Of a stretch of DNA of 64,000 nucleotides, positions 48,423 to 55,995 are shown piece by piece. The notes under the pieces are model-generated. The model worked only from the letters and a program-made list of their open reading frames with translations, was not told the DNA's origin and made no database searches. The stretch is from VRUE01 sp045805805 (GTDB taxonomy: Bacteria; Actinomycetota; Thermoleophilia; Solirubrobacterales; 70-9): positions 1 to 64,000 of the forward strand of contig JBJMKO010000102.1 in the NCBI GenBank assembly GCA_045805805.1. The letters run 5' to 3'. The position numbers and the translations under genes are program-made. Numbering within the stretch: the stretch's first letter is position 1; the number at the start of each line of letters is the position of its first letter.

Positions 48423-48736
48423 TGGCGCACTGCGCGACGTGCGGGATGCACCTGACCAAAGCGGGGGAGTATCACCCGCAGGCGCTCTGCAACCTAATGA
48501 AGGCCACCGGTGACGAAGAGGGGGCGCGGGCGAAGATCGCCTGCGTCCTCGAAGACAGCCGGAGCGAAGAGAGCGCCCTGAAATACCGGGTGACCGTCTT
48601 CCTCCTACAGCTGGGCTCCGGGTTTAGACATGCGGCACTCCAACCGGCCAAAAACCCGCGAGGGAACACAAGCGGGGGTCCGTTCAAGGGCGTTAGGCGC
48701 GCTCTCAGAAGGCCGTTTTTCGGGAGGTCGGGCTGA
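48422..48736 (+). CDS. Provirus protein with N-terminal Cys/His cluster (104 residues)
   Basis: Starts MAHCATCGMHLTKAGEYHPQALC, with a C-x2-C and a later His/Cys pair that could bind zinc, followed by a helical middle and a basic, Arg/Gly-rich tail (GGPFKGVRRALRRPFFGR). A small zinc-binding regulatory or DNA-binding protein is plausible. Last gene of the left rightward operon. Confidence 0.6.
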   Translation: MAHCATCGMHLTKAGEYHPQALCNLMKATGDEEGARAKIACVLEDSRSEESALKYRVTVFLLQLGSGFRHAALQPAKNPRGNTSGGPFKGVRRALRRPFFGRSG

Positions 48737-48770
48737 TGCACGGAGGCAGGAAGTTTTTGCCGTTCGCTAG

Positions 48771-48804
48771 CGTATTACGAATCGGGATCCCGATTCGTAA
48801 TACG
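48771..48804. repeat. 34-bp perfect palindrome between convergent provirus operons
   Basis: CGTATTACGAATCGGGA (48771-48787) is followed with no spacer by its exact complement (48788-48804). It is less GC-rich than its surroundings and sits between the rightward genes ending at 48736 and the leftward cluster ending at 48818. A bidirectional terminator, a protein-binding site or a replication structure are all possible. Confidence 0.8.
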
Positions 48805-48817
48805 ACGAACTCGGCAG

Positions 48818-49183
48818 CTACGCCCGGGTAAATCGCTGCGCGAGCACGCGCAGGTCCGGTGTCTCGATCGCGTCGCCGCGGCGCAGCACGTCGACCGCGG
48901 CCATCGCGATCGCCTGGGCAAGCTCGCCCTCGGACGTCATGTAGGAGTCGGAGGCTTGCACCGGGCCGTCGACGGGCGGCAGCCCGACCAGGCCGGGGCC
49001 GGTCCACTCAGCGAGGATTTCGAACTGCGTGGTGCCCCACCGGCTGTCCATGCCCGTGAGCGGGGTGACGCGGACTCGGCCGCGCCAGGGGCCGATCTCG
49101 GACTGGTCGAAGATCGGGCGCTCGCGCTCGGCGGTGGTCCCGGGTCCGGTGGGGGCCGGCTGGCGGGGGGGTGGGCCGGTCAA
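48818..49183 (-). CDS. Provirus protein, unknown (121 residues)
   Basis: A Pro-rich N terminus (about 1-20), then a beta-rich domain (GRVRVTPLTGMDSRWGTTQFEILAEWTG) and C-terminal helices. No family recognised. Distal gene of the leftward cluster that contains the packaging ATPase; its start overlaps the upstream gene's stop. Confidence 0.65.
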   Translation of the reverse strand: MTGPPPRQPAPTGPGTTAERERPIFDQSEIGPWRGRVRVTPLTGMDSRWGTTQFEILAEWTGPGLVGLPPVDGPVQASDSYMTSEGELAQAIAMAAVDVLRRGDAIETPDLRVLAQRFTRA

Positions 49184-49425
49184 CCCGCCGCCTTCACCTT
49201 CCGCGAGTTCACCATTTCCTTGATCGTGATCTCGGCGTCGACGTGGTTGGCACCGATGTAGATTGGGGCAACGTCCTCGGTGCGCTGCATGTACCAGCCG
49301 GGGGCGCGCTCAGCGGGGCCGTTGGGGCGCGAGAGGTAATAAGGCGTCTTGAACGGGCGAAGTGGCATCGCCGCCCATTTCAAACGCGACCGCCTCTCCG
49401 ATAGCCCGGGCAACGTAGCAGTCAC
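49180..49425 (-). CDS. Provirus protein, unknown (81 residues)
   Basis: A small basic protein (MTATLPGLSERRSRLKWAAM) with an aromatic segment (PYYLSRPN, APGWYMQRTED). No membrane segment. Between the ATPase gene and the 121-residue gene, all read leftward. Confidence 0.6.
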   Translation of the reverse strand: MTATLPGLSERRSRLKWAAMPLRPFKTPYYLSRPNGPAERAPGWYMQRTEDVAPIYIGANHVDAEITIKEMVNSRKVKAAG

Positions 49426-49448
49426 CTTACTTTGAGAATCCTGCGTAC

Positions 49449-50123
49449 CTAAGCAACGGTGCGCTTCCTGACAATGGTCTTGCGCCGCACCTCGTCACCC
49501 AGCGGCTTGCACATGCTGAGCGTTCGCGTCCAGCGGTTAAACCACAGGAAAGAGTGGTCTCCGAGCTCGGCGTGGGCCTGGTCGACCAGCTCGCCGACCT
49601 CCGAGCCCGGGCGATCCATCATCTCGCCGATCGCCTCCAGGTCGGGGCGCGTCATCCGGGGGACCAGGACGAAGACGTGCTGGCACTCGGTCAGGGCGCG
49701 CTTCGGCATCTCGACCGGGCGCTGGGAGGCGCCGAGCAGGCCGAGGCCGTGGGCGCCTCCCTTGCTCAGGTAGGTGCGCACCTTTGGCGGGGTGGCATGG
49801 GAGTTGAACTCGCACAGGTCGGCGAGCTCGTGTACGCAGACGACCAGATGGCGGCGCTGGTAGGCGAGGCCGAAGAGGCGGTCAAACTGCTCGCGGTCGT
49901 TGTCTACCGGGGCGTAGTGGATCACCGGCGCCGACCAGTCGATCGACTCGACCTCGGCGACGCGCTCGACGCCGTCGATCAGCCACTCGTCCTTGGTGTC
50001 GACCAGCAGCCGCTGGCAGCGCATCGCCGAGAACTGGTGGTTGATCAACTCCGACTTGCCCGAGCGGGTGAAGCCGAGGACCAGGGTCCGGTCGTTGTAG
50101 GAGACGCCGTCGCGCTCGCTCAC
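49449..50123 (-). CDS. Genome-packaging ATPase, FtsK/HerA superfamily (P9-like)
   Basis: The GTG at 50123, overlapping the upstream stop, gives 224 residues, close to PRD1 P9 (227). Walker A is GFTRSGKSE (Gly17-Ser24), followed by LLVDTKDEW, a P9/A32-type motif. Walker B is HLVVCVHELAD with Glu99, and the sensor is GASQRP with Gln134. This ATPase pumps DNA into the preformed capsid of tailless membrane phages. No FtsK translocase domains or membrane helices are present, so it is not a host FtsK. Confidence 0.9.
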   Translation of the reverse strand: MSERDGVSYNDRTLVLGFTRSGKSELINHQFSAMRCQRLLVDTKDEWLIDGVERVAEVESIDWSAPVIHYAPVDNDREQFDRLFGLAYQRRHLVVCVHELADLCEFNSHATPPKVRTYLSKGGAHGLGLLGASQRPVEMPKRALTECQHVFVLVPRMTRPDLEAIGEMMDRPGSEVGELVDQAHAELGDHSFLWFNRWTRTLSMCKPLGDEVRRKTIVRKRTVA

Positions 50124-50458
50124 TGTGGGCAGTCCTGGCAGGGCTTGGGATCGAGTAGTGCCGACCATCCCAATAGCTCGGCCCAAAACTCGTCCTCGGG
50201 ATCGAGCTCGGCCGCGAGCTCACCCTGGAGCTCCACCTGGGCGATGAAGAGCTCGTCGGCAAGTAGGCGGGTGTGGGCGGCAAGGACCTCGCTGGCGGCG
50301 GTCGCCGCGATCAGGCGCCGGCGCCGCCGATGCACATCGTCTATGGCATTGACCAGCGTGAAGATGCCAAAGAGCAGGCTCATGCCAAGAAGGCCCAGGG
50401 CAATTGTCAGCGGGTCTACTTCGAGCGAGAGGCGGGAGGACCGCGGTTTGGCCGTCAT
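50120..50458 (-). CDS. Provirus one-TM protein (112 residues)
   Basis: One transmembrane helix at about 17-37 (LTIALGLLGMSLLFGIFTLV), then a basic patch (HRRRRRL) and a helical tail ending in two cysteines. The helix order suggests a small membrane anchor, possibly a virion or packaging-vertex protein, because it overlaps the ATPase start. No family recognised. Confidence 0.7.
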   Translation of the reverse strand: MTAKPRSSRLSLEVDPLTIALGLLGMSLLFGIFTLVNAIDDVHRRRRRLIAATAASEVLAAHTRLLADELFIAQVELQGELAAELDPEDEFWAELLGWSALLDPKPCQDCPQ

Positions 50459-50772
50459 GGCGCCGGCACCTCCTCCGCCTCAGCGTTGATCGCCGGCTCC
50501 GGGCCGAGCAGCTCGGCGATCGTCTCCGGCAACTCGGCGTCGTCGGAGCGCATCGCCAGGGCAAGGCGGGCGCCCTTAAGCAGGAGCTCGTCCAGCTCTG
50601 CCGGGTCTTCGGGAACCACGCCCAGGCGCTGGACCATCGGCATCATCACGCTCATCGCCTGCTGAAGACGAGCGGTGCGCTGGTCGGTGGGCGCGAGTTC
50701 GGTAGCGACCGCCAGGGCTTCGCCGATCTTGTCCTTGCTGGTCCTCGGCTCCTGCGTCACTCGGTCGTCCAC
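50455..50772 (-). CDS. Provirus helical protein (105 residues)
   Basis: All-helical soluble protein with a Met-rich segment (QQAMSVMMPMVQRLG) and an acidic C terminus. No membrane segment, no recognised family. It overlaps its neighbours by four and sixteen bases. Confidence 0.65.
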   Translation of the reverse strand: MDDRVTQEPRTSKDKIGEALAVATELAPTDQRTARLQQAMSVMMPMVQRLGVVPEDPAELDELLLKGARLALAMRSDDAELPETIAELLGPEPAINAEAEEVPAP

Positions 50773-51347
50773 GGGGGCTCCTCTTCGGGTTGGGGTTGGG
50801 GTCCGGTGTCGGGCTCGGCGACGCGCCCGCTGGCCGGGACATGCTCAACTTCCTCCTGGGCTTCGAGCTCGACCTTGCGTTCGGTGTAGGAGCGCATCGC
50901 ATAACCGCCGAAGCCGATCGCCACGGCGAGCTCGTCGCCGGCGCCGGCGGCAGCCTGGGTGACCGGGTAGCGGTTGAGGATTCGGGTCAGCGGCGCGGCG
51001 ATCGCCATCAGGTCCGCCTCGGTGTAGATCCAGTCCGCCTCGGCAACGCCGGCGAGGGCGTGGACCGCGGCTCCCTTGGCAGTGAGAATTGAGCGCACGC
51101 TGTCCTCTTCCCAGCCGAGCTCGACCGGCGGGGGTGCGCCAAGATCGGCACCGGGCTCTGGCGGTGCAAAGCCCTCGCGGGCGTAGTCGCCGTCCGACTC
51201 GAAGGCCGGGCCGGGGTCGCCGATAAAGGTGCTGTCAGCCGCCGAAGAGACCGTCGAGGAAGGCGCCGACTCCGCTTGGGCGTCCGGCTCCTTCTGCTCG
51301 GGGCTCTCCTTCGGCGCTGGCTGAGGGACTTTGACCTCCATTGCCAT
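50757..51347 (-). CDS. Provirus protein, acidic (196 residues)
   Basis: ATG at 51347 has a strong ribosome site (AAAGGAG). About 85 acidic, Pro/Glu/Ser-rich residues precede a folded part (WEEDSVRSILTAKGAAVHALAG, TRILNRYPVTQAAAGAGDELAVAIGFGGYAMRS) with one weakly hydrophobic helix; the tail is again acidic. No family recognised. The first 113 bases overlap the upstream gene. Confidence 0.65.
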   Translation of the reverse strand: MAMEVKVPQPAPKESPEQKEPDAQAESAPSSTVSSAADSTFIGDPGPAFESDGDYAREGFAPPEPGADLGAPPPVELGWEEDSVRSILTAKGAAVHALAGVAEADWIYTEADLMAIAAPLTRILNRYPVTQAAAGAGDELAVAIGFGGYAMRSYTERKVELEAQEEVEHVPASGRVAEPDTGPQPQPEEEPPWTTE

Positions 51348-51582
51348 CGCGGGGGGGCTCCTTTCTCTGCCGGGGCTTCGCCGGCGGGGGGTCGTTGGGA
51401 TCAAGCACGGGCAATGCGCTGCGTTTGCCCGGGTTTTTCGCCCGGGCTTTGGGCTTTGGCTGCCCGGGCTCAGAGGCGTCATGCCCAAGCAAACGGCGAG
51501 CCTGGGTCTCTCTGCCCCGGCTTAGGCCGTCAAGCTGGCGCTCGGCCGCCTCGGCATTCGCGCTGAGTCCTCCCCTTGGCAT
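51235..51582 (-). CDS. Provirus protein, basic/Pro-rich (115 residues)
   Basis: From the ATG at 51582: an N-terminal helix (GGLSANAEAAERQLDGLSRG), a Lys/Pro/Arg-rich middle, and an end GVGAFLDGLFGG. First gene of the leftward cluster. It overlaps the next gene by 113 bases in a different frame, unusual even for a phage; one of the two starts may be wrong. 51583-51752, between the divergent operons, should hold both promoters, but I see no clear -35/-10 pair. Confidence 0.55.
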   Translation of the reverse strand: MPRGGLSANAEAAERQLDGLSRGRETQARRLLGHDASEPGQPKPKARAKNPGKRSALPVLDPNDPPPAKPRQRKEPPRDGNGGQSPSASAEGEPRAEGAGRPSGVGAFLDGLFGG

Positions 51583-51752
51583 TGCCCGGGCATAGTCGAG
51601 TGGCGACGTGCGGAAGGGAAGACGGCGCACCCCGGCGCAGGGGTGCGCCCCCCGGCGCAATACCTGCGGCCCTGCGCCATCTTCAAAAGCGCTCGGAGGC
51701 CACCTAGTTTGCTCGCCATGCAACCGACACATGCCACGCGAGAGGGCAGCCG

Positions 51753-51887
51753 ATGAGGCTCGCAGGCGTCTCGCTCAACCAGTTCCTGAAGATCGGCATC
51801 ACCGCCGTCCTCTTCATCATCCTCTTCAAGTACGCCGCGGCCAAGAGCAACATCCCGGGCCTGCAGGCGATCGCGGGGAACGTCTAG
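51753..51887 (+). CDS. Provirus mini membrane protein (44 residues)
   Basis: MRLAGVSLNQFLKIGITAVL begins a 44-residue protein with one helix (about 12-26) and a short polar tail. It precedes the capsid gene by two bases. Small hydrophobic proteins next to the capsid gene are typical of membrane-containing phages. Confidence 0.75.
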   Translation: MRLAGVSLNQFLKIGITAVLFIILFKYAAAKSNIPGLQAIAGNV

Positions 51888-51889
51888 AC

Positions 51890-53314
51890 ATGGGCGCCCC
51901 GACGATGGTCGACCCGGGGGTTGAGGCCCTCGCGAACGCTCACGGCCAGGGACGGCAGGGGATCAGCCCCCACACCGTCCGCCGGCATTCCGGCGGGGGT
52001 GACCTGCCCGCCGGCGCCGAGCTCGTCGCCGCCTACGTAGGCGAGGCAGAGCGAAGCGACCGGCCCGGCCCGTTCAACCTGCGCTCCGAGAGCGGCCACC
52101 TGTCCGAGGCCTGGCGTCTGGCCGGTGCCGACCCGACCGATCCCAGCGTTGCTCGGTGTATCGCGGCGGGCCTGCCCCCGATCGCGGGAGGCGCCACCGG
52201 CGCCGGCGGGGCGGCCTTCATGCACAACCTTCCCCCCGAGGGCACCTACGTGCAGGACTCCGCTCTCTTCAACCGCGAGACCGAGCGAAACGACGTACCC
52301 CAGGAACAGAAGGCCTTCAGCGGCCTCGGCGGCGCGCCGATCGACCAGCGCATCTCCAACAACGGCGTTCTCTCCCGGGTCCGCCTCGTCTTCACCGGCT
52401 CCCTGGTCGTCGCCGGCGCCGGCACCTGCACGGCGACCTACCAGTGGCCGTGGAACGTGGTCAAGCGCTTCACCCTGAACGCCAACGGGCAGACCTCGCT
52501 GGTCAGCTGCGAGGGCATGGACCTGCGGGCGCGCCGGCAGCGCCTCTACCGCAACCCGACCGATCCGCTAGTCACTGCGCCGGCGACGACCGAAACCACG
52601 AAGGACCCCAAACCGGGCGTGATCGCCAACGGCACCTACCCGATCGTGCTGATCTATGACGTGCCGATCAGCCACGACGACTGGGGCCTGACCGGCTCGC
52701 TGTTCGCGCAGTCGGACCAGATTTACCTCAACTGGCGGATCACCCCGGCGGCGACGGCGGACCTCTTCACCCTCGCCGGCGGCTCCACGGCCACCCTGAC
52801 CGGGACGATCAGTTCCACCCTGACCTTCTTCGACGTGCCCTTCTCGGACACCCAGGACGGTCGCAAGGTGCTGATCCCCGACCTCTCCTGGCTACACGGC
52901 TATCTCTCCAACGACATGCCGTTCGCCAACACCGGGGACGTCAAGACACCCTTCATCCGCACCGCGGGGCAGCTACTCTCCTACTCCTACTATCTCGACA
53001 ACGGCGGCGCCGCGGTTATCGACCCGACAGCGCTCACCGAACTGCGGTTCGAGTACGGCGGCAACCGCCGCCCCCGCGTCTACGCGCCGGCGGCACAGCT
53101 ACTCGAGGAGAACGTCCACAACTACAACGGGCGCATCCTCTCGGCCGCGGGCTACTCGATCCTCGACTTCGAGGTGGACAACCCGTCTCGTGACCTCGTC
53201 TACCCCAAGGGAGTCACGGAGCTGCTGATGGCAGCGACGATTCCCGCCGGGACGACGATCAACGCGAACGCGCATGCCCACTTTGTCGAGGAGACCCTGT
53301 TCGCGGGCAGGTAG
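51890..53314 (+). CDS. Candidate double-jelly-roll major capsid protein
   Basis: ATG at 51890 gives 474 residues. The first 110 look like an extended arm. From about 150 the sequence is almost all beta: ISNNGVLSRVRLVFTGSLVV (155-174), WPWNVVKRFTLNANGQTSLV (186-205) with SCEGMDL following, then a second beta-rich half (about 250-470) ending in a strand with HAHFVEETLF. The pattern 'pw-n-v-k-R-f-L-NGQT ... G-D-L' is what I know from actinobacterial double-jelly-roll capsid proteins (tectivirus relatives). Position beside the P9-like ATPase and TM-protein cluster supports it. Structure prediction was not run. Confidence 0.8.
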   Translation: MGAPTMVDPGVEALANAHGQGRQGISPHTVRRHSGGGDLPAGAELVAAYVGEAERSDRPGPFNLRSESGHLSEAWRLAGADPTDPSVARCIAAGLPPIAGGATGAGGAAFMHNLPPEGTYVQDSALFNRETERNDVPQEQKAFSGLGGAPIDQRISNNGVLSRVRLVFTGSLVVAGAGTCTATYQWPWNVVKRFTLNANGQTSLVSCEGMDLRARRQRLYRNPTDPLVTAPATTETTKDPKPGVIANGTYPIVLIYDVPISHDDWGLTGSLFAQSDQIYLNWRITPAATADLFTLAGGSTATLTGTISSTLTFFDVPFSDTQDGRKVLIPDLSWLHGYLSNDMPFANTGDVKTPFIRTAGQLLSYSYYLDNGGAAVIDPTALTELRFEYGGNRRPRVYAPAAQLLEENVHNYNGRILSAAGYSILDFEVDNPSRDLVYPKGVTELLMAATIPAGTTINANAHAHFVEETLFAGR

Positions 53315-53317
53315 ACG

Positions 53318-53725
53318 ATGGCGACCGGACTCAGTTCCGACGGCGGGGTCATGGCCCCGCCGGACGCACGGGACGCGGGCGAATTGGAGTGGGCGACCAC
53401 GTCGGCGATGAGTCCGACCAATCCCCTCGCCTCGCGCTCGCGCACCGACTATGGCGGCTTCGACCCCGACCACGCCCGTGGCGACCGGATCGTCACCACG
53501 CCCGAAGGGCAGGCAGGCCCGGCCACCGACGGCGTGATGGCCGGTGCCGACCTGCCCGGGGTGGCGGTGCTCGACAGCTGGCACGACCTCTTCAACTTCA
53601 AGGGGTCGCCGATGCCCTGGCTGCTGCTCCTGGCCCTGCTGTTTCTGGGCTTCATGCAGTTTCGCGTCGACGCCCGCGCGCGCGCCGGGCGCACCCGGGC
53701 CTCGGCGAGCGCGGCTCTTGGTTGA
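53318..53725 (+). CDS. Provirus one-TM protein (135 residues)
   Basis: A soluble, Gly/Asp-rich N-terminal part (about 1-95), one transmembrane helix near 97-113 (PWLLLLALLFLGFMQF) and a basic Arg-rich tail. Three bases after the capsid gene. Likely a virion membrane protein linking capsid and membrane; this is inference from position and topology. Confidence 0.72.
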   Translation: MATGLSSDGGVMAPPDARDAGELEWATTSAMSPTNPLASRSRTDYGGFDPDHARGDRIVTTPEGQAGPATDGVMAGADLPGVAVLDSWHDLFNFKGSPMPWLLLLALLFLGFMQFRVDARARAGRTRASASAALG

Positions 53726-53736
53726 GGAGGCCATAA

Positions 53737-53925
53737 GTGGAGGAGCTCGCACGCCTGCTCTTGCTGTTGGTGGCGGTGGCGCTCGTCATCAACCTGATCA
53801 AGCACGGTCCCGACGGGGCCAAGAAGTGGTTGGCCGCGAAGTTCCTGGGGCGAAACCCGCCGCCCTCCTACCTACGCGCCGCCGGCGTCCGGCCGGCCCG
53901 GGCCGCGGCGAGGGGGAAGGGGTAG
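53737..53925 (+). CDS. Provirus one-TM protein (62 residues)
   Basis: GTG start with a good ribosome site (TTGAGGAGG). One helix at about 4-21 (LARLLLLLVAVALVINLI) and a basic C terminus (ARAAARGKG). Part of the small membrane protein series. Confidence 0.72.
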   Translation: MEELARLLLLLVAVALVINLIKHGPDGAKKWLAAKFLGRNPPPSYLRAAGVRPARAAARGKG

Positions 53926-53928
53926 GTC

Positions 53929-54048
53929 ATGGGCCTCGCATCCGGCTTGGTCGTCGCCCTGCTCGGGCTTTTTCTCCTACTGCGGACGGTCACCCACGAC
54001 GACACCCACAAAAACCTAATCGACCGGCTTCTGGATCTCGACCTATGA
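53929..54048 (+). CDS. Provirus mini membrane protein (39 residues)
   Basis: Short frame starting MGLASGLVVALLGLFLLL: one transmembrane helix and a polar tail ending RLLDLDL. The ATG follows the upstream stop after three bases, and its stop overlaps the next start (ATGA), which supports real translation. Confidence 0.72.
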   Translation: MGLASGLVVALLGLFLLLRTVTHDDTHKNLIDRLLDLDL

Positions 54049-54800
54049 GCCGCTCTGTAAGGCGTCGGGTGGACGCGGTCGATGATGTGGTCGAAGCGGC
54101 CAAGCTGCGCGAGGAGTGGAGCCGTGAACTGCGCCACGACGAAGGGCTGACCAACGAGCGCGCCGACAGTCTCGCCGAGGGCGTCGACCTGCTCGAGGAT
54201 CGCTACCCCGAGATCATGGGCCTGGCGGTGGGGGAGGCCAAAGACTTCGCCCGGCGCCGGGACAACAAGCCCGATGCCGAGCCCCTTGAGGAGGCGGCGG
54301 AGGGCCTGGGTGAGGAGGCCGGCCATCGCTCCCCGGGCAAACCTAATACGCCCCTCGATCGCCGTCGGCAGTCGCCGTCGCGCAGGGACGCGCGATCGGG
54401 CGCTCGCTCCAGGTCAACCGGTGGCCGCTTTGCCCGCGACGCCTACCGCGAAACCGGCATCCCCGGCACCGCCTCTGACCTGAAAGGCATCGTCCTCTCG
54501 GTTCTCGGGGTGACCGTCGGGCTCTCGCTGGTCTACCTGCTGCTGACTAACGCCGAGACCGCGGGCCCGGGTCGCTCGGCGGTCGCCCAGATCGCCAACG
54601 GCTTCGCGACGGCCGTGCAACGGCTGATCTTGCCGGTCGATCCGCTCCGCGGTGCCGGCTCGCCGGTGCCCACCGGTGACGCGGCAGCTGCGGGCGCCCC
54701 GGCTCACTCGGTCACCCCGACACCGCGAAACGAAACCAAGGGTCCACTTCTAAAACGCAACCCTCGCCACGTCTTCGACGTGCCCCACCTCGGTAACTGA
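54045..54800 (+). CDS. Provirus one-TM protein (251 residues)
   Basis: A helical, charged N-terminal part (about 1-95), an Arg/Ser-rich linker (about 95-135), one transmembrane helix at about 148-167 (IVLSVLGVTVGLSLVYLLLT) and a Pro/Ala-rich C-terminal part. No family recognised. A candidate internal virion protein. Confidence 0.72.
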   Translation: MSRSVRRRVDAVDDVVEAAKLREEWSRELRHDEGLTNERADSLAEGVDLLEDRYPEIMGLAVGEAKDFARRRDNKPDAEPLEEAAEGLGEEAGHRSPGKPNTPLDRRRQSPSRRDARSGARSRSTGGRFARDAYRETGIPGTASDLKGIVLSVLGVTVGLSLVYLLLTNAETAGPGRSAVAQIANGFATAVQRLILPVDPLRGAGSPVPTGDAAAAGAPAHSVTPTPRNETKGPLLKRNPRHVFDVPHLGN

Positions 54801-54812
54801 AAGGAGATCCCG

Positions 54813-54974
54813 ATGGGCGGAGTTCGATTTTTCACCAAGGAGTTGATCGGCATGACGATCTTGCTGGTCCTCGCCTTCTTGATCCTCACCCACTCCACGG
54901 GCTTTGCCCGGTCGCTGTCGGCTGGCACCGGCGGCTACGTCAAAATCGTCAAGGCATTGCAGGGGCGCAGCTAG
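54813..54974 (+). CDS. Provirus mini membrane protein (53 residues)
   Basis: ATG at 54813 after a strong ribosome site (AAAGGAG). One helix at about 10-28 (LIGMTILLVLAFLILTHS) and a Gly-rich, basic tail. Size and plan resemble the small membrane proteins of tectiviruses. Confidence 0.75.
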   Translation: MGGVRFFTKELIGMTILLVLAFLILTHSTGFARSLSAGTGGYVKIVKALQGRS

Positions 54975-55307
54975 GTGCGAAGGCTGCGCGCCAAGCGCCC
55001 CATCCCCGCCCAGCGCGGGATTGGTGCCTTCGAGCTCGTCGAGAGCCCGCAGGACCCAAGCCCCGTGCTCGCGGCTGGCCTCAAGGACAGCCTGGGTGGC
55101 CAGCCCGGGCTGCGCCTGCAGGGCGGCGGCGGACGGCGCGTGTTCTTCGGCGGACAGCTAACCCTGCAGCACTTCACCCGGCCGCCAGCGGCCTCCAACG
55201 ACGCCGACTCGGTGCGGGCGGCGGTGCTCCACGTCAACGCGCCGCGCCTCGTCGCCAAGACCCGCGGCGTCTTCACTCCGGTCCTCCCGACAGGGGTAGG
55301 TGACTGA
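54975..55307 (+). CDS. Provirus protein, unknown (110 residues)
   Basis: GTG directly after the previous stop. Basic start (MRRLRAKRPIPAQRG), then a beta-rich, Gly-containing sequence (LRLQGGGGRRVFFGGQLTLQHF). No membrane segment, no family recognised. The stop shares a base with the next start. Confidence 0.65.
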   Translation: MRRLRAKRPIPAQRGIGAFELVESPQDPSPVLAAGLKDSLGGQPGLRLQGGGGRRVFFGGQLTLQHFTRPPAASNDADSVRAAVLHVNAPRLVAKTRGVFTPVLPTGVGD

Positions 55308-55948
55308 TGAACTGGTGGCACAAACTCACCCCTCAGCAACAGCGCTACGCGGCGGTGATCGGTATCGGCGGCCTGCTCGGGCTGGTCGTCTTGCTGCGAC
55401 GTAGAGGCGGAGGTGACGAAGCCGAAGGCGGCGGCGTCGACCAGGCACCGGTCATGGCCTCACCCTCACCGGGGGCGCCCTTCGCGCCCGAATCCACCTT
55501 CGCCGACAACGGCGAGGCAGCGGGCTCCCTCTCCACCGCGATTACCGAAGGTCTCGGTGCGGTCGGGAGTGCCCTGGAAGGCGAGGGGAGCTCCGTCGAC
55601 AACCTCTCCGAAACGGTCAGCGAGGGCATTAGCGACCTTGGCGCCGGACTCTCGGGCGAGATCGGACTGCTCTCCGGCCAGGTCAAGGCGCTGCGCGAAA
55701 AACGCGGCAAAGGCAAAGGCGGCGGAGGCGGAGGCAAAACGGGCGGTGGCAACCCCGGCAAAGGCAAAGGGGGCAAAGGCAAAGGCAAAGGCGGCAAAGG
55801 CAAAGGCGGCAAAGGTGGCGGTGGAGGCAAAGGCGGCGGAGGAGGAGGCGGCGGCAAAGGTGGCGGTGGAGGCAAAGGCAAAGGCGGCAAAGGCGGCGGA
55901 GGTGGCGGTGGAGGCAAAGGCGGCGGCAAAAAAGGCAAAAAAAAATGA
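55307..55948 (+). CDS. Provirus one-TM protein with long Gly/Lys repeat tail
   Basis: 213 residues. Membrane helix at about 14-29 (YAAVIGIGGLLGLVVLL), Ser/Glu-rich middle with a short helix (about 100-130), then about 85 residues made almost only of Gly and Lys. The tail is strongly positive and unstructured; it could bind viral DNA inside the vesicle or teichoic-acid-rich wall outside. It may be prone to length change through slippage. Confidence 0.75.
   Translation: MNWWHKLTPQQQRYAAVIGIGGLLGLVVLLRRRGGGDEAEGGGVDQAPVMASPSPGAPFAPESTFADNGEAAGSLSTAITEGLGAVGSALEGEGSSVDNLSETVSEGISDLGAGLSGEIGLLSGQVKALREKRGKGKGGGGGGKTGGGNPGKGKGGKGKGKGGKGKGGKGGGGGKGGGGGGGGKGGGGGKGKGGKGGGGGGGGKGGGKKGKKK
55704..55946 (+). 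repeat. GGCAAA/GGCGGA hexamer repeat region
   Basis: Irregular tandem repeats of GGCAAA and GGCGGA-like hexamers encode the Gly/Lys tail. All units are multiples of three, so changes in number keep the frame. The Lys codon is AAA throughout, unlike most lysines in this GC-rich window, which use AAG. Confidence 0.85.
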
Positions 55949-55995
55949 CTTCGACCAACTATCAGTAGCCAACCCCAGGAAGGACGAATCTCACA

